Source: Candidatus Cryptobacteroides choladohippi (GTDB lineage: Bacteria; Bacteroidota; Bacteroidia; Bacteroidales; UBA932). Taken from it: a stretch of DNA of 64,000 nt. Location: positions 1-64,000 of the forward strand of contig JAGHSF010000010.1 in NCBI GenBank assembly GCA_018065985.1, written 5' to 3'. Below are positions 8,033-16,932 of this stretch, piece by piece; the stretch's first letter is position 1, and the number at the start of each line of letters is the position of its first letter. Below the pieces are notes generated by a model that was not told the DNA's origin, did not search any database, and was given only the letters and a program-made list of their open reading frames with translations. The position numbers and the translations under genes were made by a program.

Positions 8033-8080
8033 CAAAGTTAGCATAAATCTTTGAAACAAAGTTGCATGTGTTTATCTTTG
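8033..8080. promoter_or_regulatory. divergent promoters of glycan operon and fucosidase
   Basis: For the fucosidase, TTTG (8050-8053), 19 bp, TATCTTTG (8073-8080) is an exact match. For the minus operon the box TAACTTTG lies at 8033-8040, with a TTTG only 16 bp away (8057-8060). The inverted repeat CTTTG-AAA-CAAAG (8049-8061) overlaps both -33 regions and could be an operator. Confidence 0.65.
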
Positions 8081-8098
8081 CGCAGAATCTTTATCATT

Positions 8099-10231
8099 AT
8101 GAATACTACAGCAAAAACATTGACTATTCTTGCCCTCGCGATGTGCGCATCCTGCAGGAACGGCTCGACTCCCGTCTATCCGGACAACGTGAACACCATC
8201 ATGGTGGAAGCCACCGACACCGACGAGCAGGTGCTTGCCAGGGTGGTGGACTGCAAACCCTCTGCACGCCAGCAGCTTGCGATGGACGATGAGTTCATTG
8301 CATTCGTCCATTTCGGCCCCAATACCTTCACGGCGCGCGAGTGGGGAACAGGAACCGAAGACCCTGCCGTGTTCAACCCCACCGGCCTCGATACCGACCA
8401 GTGGTGCCGCGTCATGAAGGACGCCGGCATGAAAAAGGTTGTCCTTACAGTCAAGCATCATGACGGATACGTCATCTACCAGACCAGGTACACAACGCAC
8501 GGCATAATGTCGTCTCCATTCATGGACGGCAAGGGCGACGTGCTCCGCTCGCTCAGCGAATCCTGCGCGAAGTACGGCCTCAAGCTCGGAATCTATCTTT
8601 CGCCTGCCGACCTCTGGCAGATGGAGGACGGCAACCTCTACGGCAACGAGAGCCCCATCACCATGCGCACCATCCCCAAGCAGGTAGAGGGCCGTCCGTT
8701 CGCTGACAAGAGGACCTTCCAGTTCGAGTGCGACGACTACAACGAGTACTACATGAGCCAGCTTTTCGAGCTGCTTACCGAATACGGCCCCATCCACGAG
8801 ATATGGCTTGACGGCGCACACCCCAAGCACAAGGGCAATCAGCAGTACAACTATACGGCATGGCGTGAGATCATCCGCACCCTAGCACCCGACGCAGTAG
8901 TATTCGGCCGCGAAGACATACGCTGGGTGGGCAACGAAGGCGGCGACGTGCGTTCTTCCGAGTGGAATGTAATCCCTTACACCGGTGACAACCCCGACAC
9001 CATGGTCCGCTACTACGACATGACCGACAAGGACCTTGCCACAACAAATGCCCTTCTCTCGGCTCCCAGGCCATACTGGCTGCACTATCAGCCGGCAGAG
9101 ACCGACACCTCCATCCGCGAGGGTTGGTTCTGGCGCGACGAGGACCAGGGCGTCCGCAGTGCCGACAACGTATTCGACATCTATGAGCGCTCGGTCGGCG
9201 GCAACACCATCTTCATCCTGAACCTCCCTCCCAACAGGGACGGCAGGCTGGGCGACCGCGACGTGGCTTCTCTTGAGGAGACGGGCCGCCGCATCCATGC
9301 AACCTACGACGTCAATCTGCTCTCCAGGGTCATCACTCCCGTCGAGGTCGGAGACGGCCTTGTCGTGAAGATGAAGAAGCCCGGCTGCATCAACCGTGTC
9401 ATGCTCTGCGAGCCCGTCGGAATCAGCGGAGAGCGCATCGCGAAGTGCGCGGTAGATGTTTGGGATGGAAATGACTGGAAGGAGGTGGCACAGGCCGGGA
9501 ACGTCGGCCACAAGCGCATCCTCCGCTTTGCCACCGTCAGCACCGACAAGATCCGTGTCCGTGTGCTCGAGAGCCGCGCAACCCCGGTTCTCAGCAATGT
9601 GAGCGGCCACTTCTACGCCGAGAAGCCTTTCGCTGTGAAAATGGTCCAGAAGCGTGACGGTCTTGTATATATCGCTCCCGACTCCGGCGACTTCGGCTGG
9701 AATATGAATGCCGGCGAGAATGCTCTTGCAAACCTCAACCTTGGCAGCAGGATCCACTTCACGACCGACGGCACCGACCCTGACGCATCCTCTCCCGTGT
9801 ACACTGAGCCGTTTGCATTCGAGAACGGAACCGTTAAGGCTGTTTCAGAGACTGGCGGCAAACTTGGCGAGGTGTGCTCATTCCAGGCCGGGCATTCCAT
9901 GGCAGACTGGAAGATAGACATCAAGCCCTATGTGACCGACATAGACTTCGGCAGGGAGATAGAATTCTCGAAGCTTGTGTTCGTGCCCAATACCAACAAC
10001 TATCACGGAGATTATGTGAGCAAGGCTGTAACCAGCATCAGCCTTGACGGAAAGAAGTGGGTGAAGGTGGCTGAGAACGAGTTCGGCAACATCATCAACA
10101 ATCCCATTCCCAGGGACATAGCCACTCTTGATGAGCCTGCCAAGGCGCGCTACATCAGGATGGAAGTGCTTGAACTTGTTGGTGACGGCGACGGTTTCCA
10201 GAGCGTCGACTCCGAGATACACGCATATTGA
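8099..10231 (+). CDS. GH29 alpha-L-fucosidase, lipoprotein
   Basis: This 710-residue enzyme should release alpha-linked L-fucose from glycans outside the inner membrane. The start is the ATG at 8099 (MNTTAKTL); an upstream in-frame ATG at 8051 lies in the promoter. The N-terminus is lipoprotein-like, with Cys19 after LAMCAS. The GH29 barrel follows (IAFVHFGPNTFTAREWG, TVKHHDGYVIY, GIYLSPADLW), and Asp238 in HEIWLDGA is the expected nucleophile. The C-terminal part has a chitobiase-like linker (HFTTDGTDPD) and a discoidin-like carbohydrate-binding domain (about 590-705). It is transcribed divergently from the GH2 operon and overlaps the next gene by 4 nt. Confidence 0.9.
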   Translation: MNTTAKTLTILALAMCASCRNGSTPVYPDNVNTIMVEATDTDEQVLARVVDCKPSARQQLAMDDEFIAFVHFGPNTFTAREWGTGTEDPAVFNPTGLDTDQWCRVMKDAGMKKVVLTVKHHDGYVIYQTRYTTHGIMSSPFMDGKGDVLRSLSESCAKYGLKLGIYLSPADLWQMEDGNLYGNESPITMRTIPKQVEGRPFADKRTFQFECDDYNEYYMSQLFELLTEYGPIHEIWLDGAHPKHKGNQQYNYTAWREIIRTLAPDAVVFGREDIRWVGNEGGDVRSSEWNVIPYTGDNPDTMVRYYDMTDKDLATTNALLSAPRPYWLHYQPAETDTSIREGWFWRDEDQGVRSADNVFDIYERSVGGNTIFILNLPPNRDGRLGDRDVASLEETGRRIHATYDVNLLSRVITPVEVGDGLVVKMKKPGCINRVMLCEPVGISGERIAKCAVDVWDGNDWKEVAQAGNVGHKRILRFATVSTDKIRVRVLESRATPVLSNVSGHFYAEKPFAVKMVQKRDGLVYIAPDSGDFGWNMNAGENALANLNLGSRIHFTTDGTDPDASSPVYTEPFAFENGTVKAVSETGGKLGEVCSFQAGHSMADWKIDIKPYVTDIDFGREIEFSKLVFVPNTNNYHGDYVSKAVTSISLDGKKWVKVAENEFGNIINNPIPRDIATLDEPAKARYIRMEVLELVGDGDGFQSVDSEIHAY

Positions 10232-11112
10232 AAACAATAAGGACCTTCTCTGACTATATTGCCACTGTCATTCCCGGCAAGGTCAGGAAGATATCGGTGA
10301 ATGCAGGCCTCGGCTGCCCCAACCGTGATGGTACGGTGGGCAGCGGAGGCTGCATCTTCTGTAACAACGATGCCTTCTGCCCCCGCTATACCCGCGGACT
10401 GCAGGGCATCACTCAACAGATAGAGGAGGGGATACGCTTCACCGCCAACAAGGGCAGGGCTGATGCCTTTCTCGTATATTTCCAGTCCTACAGCAATACC
10501 TACGGCCCAACCGGGAAATTGGTCCGCCTTTATGAGGAGGCGCTGGCTGTCCCCGGTGTTGCCGGCCTTGTGATTGCCACCCGGCCCGACTGTCTCGCAC
10601 CGGACCTGCTGGACTATTTCGAGCGGCGCTTCGGCCGTCTCGCCCCTGCGGGACATCCTTTCCTTCTTGTGGAACTTGGCATGGAATCCACTCTGGACAG
10701 GACCCTTGAGTTCATCAACCGCGGTCACGACCATGCCTGCTCCGTGACTGCCGCAAATGCCCTTTCGGAACGCGGCATAGCCGTGGGGGCACATCTTATC
10801 CTGGGTCTTCCCGGCGAAAGCGAGTCCGACTGGATCGGACACGCGCACCGCATCTCCTCGATGCCTGTTACCACGCTCAAGCTGCATCAGCTGCAGGTGA
10901 TCAGAGGAACCGCGCTCGAACGCATGTATGCAGAGGATCCCGGCATCGTGTCCCTGCCCACGGCAGAAGAATATGCCGCCTCTGTACGCCGCTTTGTCGC
11001 AGCTCTCAGAGACGGCATCTATCTTGACCGTTTTGTGTCGGAGACTCCCAGAGATATGGTCGTTGCACCGTCCTGGGGCCTCAAGCCTTCAGAGTTTCAG
11101 AAGCTTCTTTAA
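10228..11112 (+). CDS. radical SAM protein, YhcC family (TIGR01212)
   Basis: The 294-residue protein matches the YhcC family of radical SAM enzymes of uncertain function. The cluster cysteines are Cys30, Cys42 and Cys45 (GCPNRDGTVGSGGCIFC), followed by the family pattern FLVYFQSYSNTYGP and IATRPDCL. The only sensible start is TTG at 10228, which overlaps the fucosidase TGA (10229-10231), so translation is probably coupled to it. The reading frame from TTG matches the usual N-terminus of the family. It ends 4 nt from a convergent gene. The coupling to fucosidase is probably positional and not functional. Confidence 0.85.
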   Translation: MKTIRTFSDYIATVIPGKVRKISVNAGLGCPNRDGTVGSGGCIFCNNDAFCPRYTRGLQGITQQIEEGIRFTANKGRADAFLVYFQSYSNTYGPTGKLVRLYEEALAVPGVAGLVIATRPDCLAPDLLDYFERRFGRLAPAGHPFLLVELGMESTLDRTLEFINRGHDHACSVTAANALSERGIAVGAHLILGLPGESESDWIGHAHRISSMPVTTLKLHQLQVIRGTALERMYAEDPGIVSLPTAEEYAASVRRFVAALRDGIYLDRFVSETPRDMVVAPSWGLKPSEFQKLL

Positions 11113-11116
11113 ATCC

Positions 11117-12589
11117 CTATTTCTTCTTGTTCTTCCAGAGCTTGGTCATGTCCTCGAGGGTCTTGCCCTTGGTCTCGGGAACCATCTTGGCCACGAATAT
11201 GGCTGCGATGATGCAGAACAGTGCATACAGGCCGTAGGTGAATGCGTGGCCGAAAGAGTCACCCATTGCACCGAGCTTCATGTTGTACATGGGCACAAAG
11301 GTCGATGACACCAGGAAGTTGAATACCCACTGGAATGCAACCGCGATGGCAACTGCACCGCCGCGTATCGTGTTGGGGAATATCTCGGATATGAGCACCC
11401 AGCAGATAGGGCCCCAGCTGAACATGAATGAAGCGCTGTAGATCATGATGCTGACAACTGCGAATGCGGGCGGCAGTCCGCCTGCAACACTGTTGATTGC
11501 CACGCCGAGTGCGCCGACTCCCATTCCGACAGAACCCCAGAAGAGAAGAGGCTTGCGGCCGAACTTCTCGACCGTGAAGATTGCCACGCAGGTGAATGCT
11601 ATGTTCACGATGCCCATGAGCACAGTCTGTACCATGGGGTTCTCCATACCCATTGAGGAGAAGATGCGGGGTGCATAATAAAGTACGGCGTTGATTCCGA
11701 CGACCTGCTGGAATACGCTCAGCATGATGCCCACGAATATGCAAACCCAACCGTAGGTGAAGAGTTTCTCCTTCTTCTCGCTGACGGTTTCCTTGATCTG
11801 GGCAAGGATTTCCGCAGCCTTGCTTTCGCCGTTGATCTTGGAGAGAACCTTGATTGCCTTGTCGTCCTGGCCGGACATTGCAAGGTAGCGGGGAGTCTCG
11901 GGAACAAGAAGGATGAGCAGTGTGAAAAGGCCTGCGGGAACGCACTCGGTCACGAACATGACGCGCCAGCCCAAGGTCTGGTACCAGGTGGGGTCGACGT
12001 TGTTGATGAGTGTGCTTATGGGGTTGTGGTGTCCCTTCATGATGATGAAGTTGACGAAGTAGACCACGAGCTGTCCGAATATGATAGCGAACTGGTTCCA
12101 GCTGACGAGAGTGCCTCGCTTGTCGGCCGGTGCCACCTCTGCGATGTACATGGGGCAGAGAGCCGATGCCATGCCTACGCCGATTCCTCCGAGAACACGG
12201 TAGAAGTTGAATGCGATGAGAAGACCCAGGGTAGGGGTTGAGCTGTCGATGCTGGTGATGAAGAAGGGGAACTCGGGATAGTATGATCCCGCAGCGCTGA
12301 GGAAGAAGCAGAAGCCTGCGATGAAGAGGCTTTTCTTGCGTCCCAGCTTCCCTGCGAAGAGTCCTGAGATGGCGCTTCCGATGACGCAGCCGAGCAGCGC
12401 GCTGGAAGAGGTGATTCCGTGAAGGAAGTCGGTGTAGGTGAAGTCTGTGGCGCTCCTGAAGAACATCTGCAGACCGCCCTCTGCTCCGGAGATGACGGCT
12501 GTGTCATAACCGAAGAGCAGACCTCCGATTACGGCAACAAGTACGATGCCGAACAGGTAGGTTTTGGAACCGTTTTGTGAATATGACAT
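11117..12589 (-). CDS. MFS sugar:proton symporter, XylE type
   Basis: This 490-residue inner-membrane protein is a major-facilitator sugar porter with about 12 membrane segments. Family signatures are present: GRKKS in the first half, PETPR at the end of helix 6, QQVVGINAVLYYAP in helix 7 and PETKGKTLE near the C-terminus. These match xylose/arabinose/glucose proton symporters, but the sugar cannot be fixed by eye. It is the last of three minus-strand genes, 20 nt after the GDPD gene, so it may import a sugar or polyol released by the two upstream hydrolases. Confidence 0.88.
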   Translation of the reverse strand: MSYSQNGSKTYLFGIVLVAVIGGLLFGYDTAVISGAEGGLQMFFRSATDFTYTDFLHGITSSSALLGCVIGSAISGLFAGKLGRKKSLFIAGFCFFLSAAGSYYPEFPFFITSIDSSTPTLGLLIAFNFYRVLGGIGVGMASALCPMYIAEVAPADKRGTLVSWNQFAIIFGQLVVYFVNFIIMKGHHNPISTLINNVDPTWYQTLGWRVMFVTECVPAGLFTLLILLVPETPRYLAMSGQDDKAIKVLSKINGESKAAEILAQIKETVSEKKEKLFTYGWVCIFVGIMLSVFQQVVGINAVLYYAPRIFSSMGMENPMVQTVLMGIVNIAFTCVAIFTVEKFGRKPLLFWGSVGMGVGALGVAINSVAGGLPPAFAVVSIMIYSASFMFSWGPICWVLISEIFPNTIRGGAVAIAVAFQWVFNFLVSSTFVPMYNMKLGAMGDSFGHAFTYGLYALFCIIAAIFVAKMVPETKGKTLEDMTKLWKNKKK

Positions 12590-12609
12590 AATTGTGTGTG
12601 ATTAGAATT

Positions 12610-14100
12610 TCAATGCTTGATCTTTGCCAGTGCTTCCGAGAGTTCGGGAGAATTGGCCGTTATGAAGTCGGCCCTCAGGGCAATCATGTCATTGACGCCC
12701 TTGGTGTCGTTGACAGTCCAGACGTTGACAACCATCCCAAGTGCGTGGGCTTCCGCCACCCATTCGGGATGCTCGCGGAATACTGATATGTGGTAATCTA
12801 TTCCGTTGATTCCCATTGACTTGAGTTCGGCAGGGGAGACTTCTCCGCCCAGGTATTCGACCATCATGCCGGGTTTCCTGCGTGCCACTTCCCGGCAGGC
12901 TCCCAGCGAGAATGATATGAAGTCGGTGCGCACGCAAAGACCGCGGTCCTCGAGCTTCTGGATGAGCAGGGGGATAGCCCTGGACTCATAGTCCGGATCG
13001 CCCTCGCTCTTGAGCTCGAATACCAGATGCAGTTCCGGGTACCCGCAGAATATGTCGAGGTACTCGTCGAGCGTGGCTATGGTTTCGCCGTTGTCAAGGG
13101 TAAGGTCCTTTATTGCGGAGTAGGGGTTCTCGGAAATCCTTATTCCGTGAAAGTCGAAGTCGTGGTTGATCACAAGCTCGCCGTCTGCCGTAAGGTTGAC
13201 GTCGAACTCGCTGCCGTAGAATCCGTGCTCTCCTGCCTGGCGCAGCGACTCACGGGAATTCTGAGCGCTGCCTTCGATGTCCCAGTATCCGCGGTGGGCG
13301 ACTGTCCGGGTCCCATGGGGCTTTGCGCACGCCTTGAGATGCTCGGTGCAGGAAACGAGCTTGTCGGTATTGATGTAGTCGAAACCGAGCTCGATGAACT
13401 TGTCCCAGGCCTTCTGTGTGTCCGGAGCCTCCCAGAAGCGTATGGGCTTGCCGAGCGCGTGGGCTTTCTCCACAGCTTCCTTCAGGTGCTGCTCATCCCC
13501 GGCGCTCAACTCCGACTTTCCGTCCCAGCTTGACCAGTTGCGGAAATACTCGCTGAACATCGCCACCCTCTCGAGCTGGGAAGCTGTATATTCGTTGCTG
13601 AGATTGCTGTCAAACAGGAGGTATGCGGGATATCTGTCAAAATCTTCGGGGGCAGGCGTGTTGCCCGAAATGACAACCTGGCATGCATGAGGGTTGACCT
13701 TGGGGTCGAAGACGTCGGGATACCTTCCGAGTTTCCGGCAGAGTGCCTTGAGGAAGGTGTCGGTGTCGCCGGACTTGACGTCTATCAGCAGTTGGAGAGG
13801 GCGGTTCTCGTCATCGTTCCATGCATGACCTCCGTTGTATCTGATGACCTGTACGATGGGGTCGAGGTACCAGACGTCGAAAATCTGGTTGTAGCAGAAG
13901 TCGTCGGTTCCGTGACCTATCAGGAACTTGGAGCCGCCCACATGGAACATGTCGCATTCGACGGAATTCGCCTTGACGGCGTATGCCAGCCAGAACGGTG
14001 CCTGCTGGGCGTAGTCGTTATGCGAGTGTATGAGCACAGGGTACTGTGCGTAGGCGCTCAAACTGAGCGCAAGGGTCAGCATCAATGCAAGTCTTTTCAT
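12610..14100 (-). CDS. secreted protein with two GDPD-like domains
   Basis: This 496-residue protein has a signal peptide (MKRLALMLTLALSLSAYA) and two tandem phosphodiesterase-like barrels. The second (about 264-495) is a standard glycerophosphodiester phosphodiesterase: His269 (VAHRGYWD), Glu298 and Asp300 (SEFDVN), His313 (INHDFDF). The first (about 20-250) has a similar but divergent pattern: HSHNDY (25-30), Glu48 and Asp50 (VECDMF), His63 (IGHGTD). It should act in the periplasm on deacylated phospholipid head groups or teichoic-like polymers. It lies between an esterase gene and a sugar porter gene in one operon. Confidence 0.85.
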   Translation of the reverse strand: MKRLALMLTLALSLSAYAQYPVLIHSHNDYAQQAPFWLAYAVKANSVECDMFHVGGSKFLIGHGTDDFCYNQIFDVWYLDPIVQVIRYNGGHAWNDDENRPLQLLIDVKSGDTDTFLKALCRKLGRYPDVFDPKVNPHACQVVISGNTPAPEDFDRYPAYLLFDSNLSNEYTASQLERVAMFSEYFRNWSSWDGKSELSAGDEQHLKEAVEKAHALGKPIRFWEAPDTQKAWDKFIELGFDYINTDKLVSCTEHLKACAKPHGTRTVAHRGYWDIEGSAQNSRESLRQAGEHGFYGSEFDVNLTADGELVINHDFDFHGIRISENPYSAIKDLTLDNGETIATLDEYLDIFCGYPELHLVFELKSEGDPDYESRAIPLLIQKLEDRGLCVRTDFISFSLGACREVARRKPGMMVEYLGGEVSPAELKSMGINGIDYHISVFREHPEWVAEAHALGMVVNVWTVNDTKGVNDMIALRADFITANSPELSEALAKIKH

Positions 14101-14175
14101 ATATATATTGAAAATGGGTCGTAAATTTAGTGATAATTGTTGACTCTGAGTGTGCTTTCTTTCAAAATGGCAGGC

Positions 14176-15351
14176 TTAGCGTCTTGAAAAAGCCGATTCC
14201 GCCTGATCGGGCATGAGCTCCTCGAAGAAGAATTCTGCCATCCTGCTCTTGATGAAACTCTGGTTGTCGTTCGGAGTCTTCTCCTTGCCTGTGGTGTTGA
14301 GTGCGTGCCCCTCGCCCTCGAAAGTGTACAGCCTGCTCCTTAGGCCGCATGCGCGTGCCGTGCTGTCGATGCAGAATGACCCGTAGACCTTGTCTGAGAA
14401 CAGGCGCGAAATTCTCTCGGGGGAGTTGGCTACAAGATGGCCTGCGGCGTATGGGACCATGCCGTCGGCATCGCCGTGGAAGGAGACTATGTCCGTCTTG
14501 CCGTTGCTGATGATGGCGGTGTTTCTTACGGCGCCCCACATGTTGGCGATGGCCTTGATATGGAAGCTGGCCTTTATGTCGTTGCCGCTGCCGTTGATAG
14601 CACCCAGGTCGCTGCCGTTGAAGGGGCCCTTGCCGCCGTAGCTGCTCTCGAGCCTGTCATCCTCGGTCATGAATGCGAGATTGAGGGCTGTGATGCTGCC
14701 TGCGCTCGATCCGGCCAGGAAGAGTTCCCCGGTGTTGATGCCGTATTCGTCCGCATGGCTCACAAGGAAGCGCATCGCGGCGTGTGCATCCTGCAGCGCA
14801 ACGTACTCCGCTCTCTCGATCTCTGCCTTGCCGAGATGGAATCCCATCCTGTAATTGATGCTGGCGGTCACGTAGCCCATTGCGGCAAAGTGCCTGCAGA
14901 AGTCGATGTATGCGGGTTCCTGCTTGTCGCCAAAGTAGAATGCTCCGCCGTGCATGAAAAGAATCAGAGGCCTGGGACCTTCCAGCCCTTCCGGCTGATA
15001 GAGGTCCAGCTTGAGGTCAAGATCCTGCTGCCTGAAGCTCTTCACATAGCCTTGGGTGAAAGCCTTGCCGACCTCGGCTTCGACTCCGGAAATGCTTGTC
15101 CAGTAACCCATGGCATTGCCGTAGATGATGTCTTCGGTGACCTTGACCTCGCAGAACGGAACCCTGAACATCGAGGTGTCGGCGGACGGTAAATCAGGCG
15201 CCGCGTATTTCCCGAGGGGAATTTCGTCTTGGTTCAGGCTGAAGGTCCGGCCGTTGACAGCCAGAGTGATCACCTGACCGTTGAACTCTGCGGGAATCAT
15301 CATCATGCAGATGGTTGCTATATGCAGGAAATGCTTGTGTCTTGAGTCCAT
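14176..15351 (-). CDS. alpha/beta-hydrolase, carboxylesterase-like
   Basis: This 391-residue enzyme has the serine esterase fold. The oxyanion motif HGGAF is at 134-138, the nucleophile Ser216 is in AGSSAGS, the acid is probably Asp295 or Asp297 (FHGDADGMVP), and His349 (EGEGHALN) completes the triad. The hydrophobic N-terminus (about 9-25) could be a weak signal peptide. The family includes acetyl and feruloyl esterases and lipases. It is the first gene of an operon with the GDPD protein (75 bp downstream) and the sugar porter, so deacylation of a glycan or lipid is plausible. Confidence 0.8.
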   Translation of the reverse strand: MDSRHKHFLHIATICMMMIPAEFNGQVITLAVNGRTFSLNQDEIPLGKYAAPDLPSADTSMFRVPFCEVKVTEDIIYGNAMGYWTSISGVEAEVGKAFTQGYVKSFRQQDLDLKLDLYQPEGLEGPRPLILFMHGGAFYFGDKQEPAYIDFCRHFAAMGYVTASINYRMGFHLGKAEIERAEYVALQDAHAAMRFLVSHADEYGINTGELFLAGSSAGSITALNLAFMTEDDRLESSYGGKGPFNGSDLGAINGSGNDIKASFHIKAIANMWGAVRNTAIISNGKTDIVSFHGDADGMVPYAAGHLVANSPERISRLFSDKVYGSFCIDSTARACGLRSRLYTFEGEGHALNTTGKEKTPNDNQSFIKSRMAEFFFEELMPDQAESAFSRR

Positions 15352-15366
15352 ATTTGAAAAACAGTG

Positions 15367-15398
15367 TAAAAGTATGAATTAAATATTTGTTAACAAAA
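15367..15398 (-). promoter_or_regulatory. promoter of esterase-GDPD-MFS operon
   Basis: On the minus strand TTTTG (15394-15398), 19 bp, TACTTTTA (15367-15374) is one base off the consensus, 15 bp before the ATG. Confidence 0.55.
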
Positions 15399-15516
15399 CC
15401 GGACCAGCATCGTCTTATTGTCGGAATGGCATTCCCGAGTGTCCCGCATCGTATGGCAACAGAGCCTTATTGTCCGAGATTTACACCGGGTTGTCCATGT
15501 TTTACGAAGTGGATTG

Positions 15517-15524
15517 TATATTTG
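15517..15524 (+). promoter_or_regulatory. -7 box for the DUF4252/sigma cluster
   Basis: TATATTTG matches TAnnTTTG and lies 7 bp before the ATG at 15532, so the transcript would be leaderless or nearly so. A TTG at 15491-15493 is 23 bp upstream, longer than usual. Confidence 0.5.
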
Positions 15525-15531
15525 TAGAGAA

Positions 15532-16062
15532 ATGAAGAGATTATTGACAGTTGTTCTGCTGCTTGCCGTCTGCATTACGGGATTCGCCGGAGGCAGGGCG
15601 GACAGGTCAGGCCGGGCGGTGCCGAAGGAGAAGCTTCTGCGGCTCATTGCCGACTATCGGCACAGTGACGGATTCGATGTTGTGAACATCGGGGGCCTTG
15701 GCACCTCTCTGGCGCGTTCGGTTGCAAAGATTGCCGTCAGGGTCGATGGCGACAGCGATGCCGCAAAGTTGCTCAGGGTGGCCGACGGCATCAGAAGGTT
15801 CTGCGTTGTCGATTACGAAGACTGCGCGCCACGGGTCAGGGATTCCTTCAATTCCAAGCTGTCCAGGATCCTGTCGCGGTATGAACTTCTTGTGGAAGTC
15901 AAGGATACGGATGACAATGTCCGCATGTATGGCGTTGTCAACGAGGATGCATCCAAAATCCAGGATTTTGTGATATTCGTGCCGAACGATTGTGCCCTTG
16001 TCTGTCTTTTCGGCAGCATTCCGATGGATGCCGTGGGCAAGATAATGGAAGAGATCAGGTAA
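15532..16062 (+). CDS. DUF4252 family protein, exported
   Basis: The 176-residue protein has a signal peptide (MKRLLTVVLLLAVCITGFAG) and then a DUF4252-like region (RYELLVEVKDTDDNVRMYG, FVPNDCALVCLFGSIP). Function is unknown; the family is confined largely to Bacteroidota and usually sits beside ECF sigma factor genes, as here. I took the ATG at 15532 because it gives the signal peptide; a longer frame from 15418 overlaps the promoter. The sigma factor gene starts 1 nt after its stop. A paralogue is encoded at 16932. Confidence 0.75.
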   Translation: MKRLLTVVLLLAVCITGFAGGRADRSGRAVPKEKLLRLIADYRHSDGFDVVNIGGLGTSLARSVAKIAVRVDGDSDAAKLLRVADGIRRFCVVDYEDCAPRVRDSFNSKLSRILSRYELLVEVKDTDDNVRMYGVVNEDASKIQDFVIFVPNDCALVCLFGSIPMDAVGKIMEEIR

Positions 16063-16063
16063 G

Positions 16064-16546
16064 ATGACAAAAGCGGAGTTCATACAGAGCTATCTGCCCC
16101 TTCAGGAGGGCCTCTACAGGGTGGCGTTCTACATCCTGGAGTCAGAGGCCGACGCCGAGGATGCGGTGCAGGATTTGTATGTGAAGCTCTGGAACTCCCT
16201 CGACTCTCTCGACACGGTGAGAAATCCGAAGTCCTATTGCGTCACGCTGATGAGGAACCTGTGCCTCGACCGCATGCGCAAGGCATCCTGCCGGCATGCT
16301 GGATCGGAATTGCGGGACGCGCCTTCAGAGAGTGAGGATGCCCTTTCCGCAATGGACTCGAAGGAAAGCCTGCAAAGGGTCATCTCCGCTATGGGGCATC
16401 TTCCCGAAAAGCAGCGCAAGGTGCTGCAGATGAAAGTGTTTGAGGATCTGACGTATGAGCAGATCGAGGAACGGACAGGGATAGGATATCTTACTTTGAG
16501 AGTCTATCTCAGCCAGGCCAGAAGAAAACTCAGGAATGTGTTATGA
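16064..16546 (+). CDS. RNA polymerase ECF-type sigma factor
   Basis: The 160-residue protein has sigma-70 region 2 (ESEADAEDAVQDLYVKLWN, about 27-45) and region 4 (LPEKQRKVLQMKVFEDLTYE with the helix-turn-helix IEERTGIGYLTLRVYLSQAR at the C-terminus). It lacks regions 1 and 3, as ECF factors do. It directs RNA polymerase to a small regulon. It overlaps the next gene by ATGA (16543-16546), so the two products are made together, as expected for a sigma factor and its regulator. Confidence 0.9.
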   Translation: MTKAEFIQSYLPLQEGLYRVAFYILESEADAEDAVQDLYVKLWNSLDSLDTVRNPKSYCVTLMRNLCLDRMRKASCRHAGSELRDAPSESEDALSAMDSKESLQRVISAMGHLPEKQRKVLQMKVFEDLTYEQIEERTGIGYLTLRVYLSQARRKLRNVL

Positions 16547-16932
16547 AAAGCATTGAAGAAATCCAGAACATGAGCCTCGAATCTCTTGAGGAGATTGCAG
16601 ACGGCGCAAGCGTGAAGGCCCCCGTGACCCTGGACGGAAAAGTCAGGTCCGCAATGACTGCAGAATCCGTCAGGAATGGGATGGGAAACAGCCGGGGAAT
16701 CCTCTGTGCCGCAGCCGGAGTGCTTGCGGCAGCGGCTGCCAGCGTAGCTGTGGTCCTCTCTTTGCCACCGCAGCCCAAGGATACCTTCACCGATCCCGCC
16801 CAGGCATATGCTGAACTGGAGAAGACATTCAGCTACATTTCCTCGAAGGTGGACATGGGCCTTTCAATCGTCGAAGAGGCCGTGCCTGCCATGGAAATGA
16901 CATCGAACATAATTGACAAGATCAACAAGTAA
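16543..16932 (+). CDS. single-pass membrane protein, probable anti-sigma partner
   Basis: This 129-residue protein has a charged cytoplasmic N-terminus (about 1-50), one transmembrane helix (about 52-74, GILCAAAGVLAAAAASVAVV) and a short helical exported tail. The topology and the ATGA overlap with the sigma gene are typical of anti-sigma factors, though I see no known anti-sigma motif. It is followed by TAATG coupling (16930-16934) to the second DUF4252 gene. The role is inferred from position. Confidence 0.6.
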   Translation: MKSIEEIQNMSLESLEEIADGASVKAPVTLDGKVRSAMTAESVRNGMGNSRGILCAAAGVLAAAAASVAVVLSLPPQPKDTFTDPAQAYAELEKTFSYISSKVDMGLSIVEEAVPAMEMTSNIIDKINK

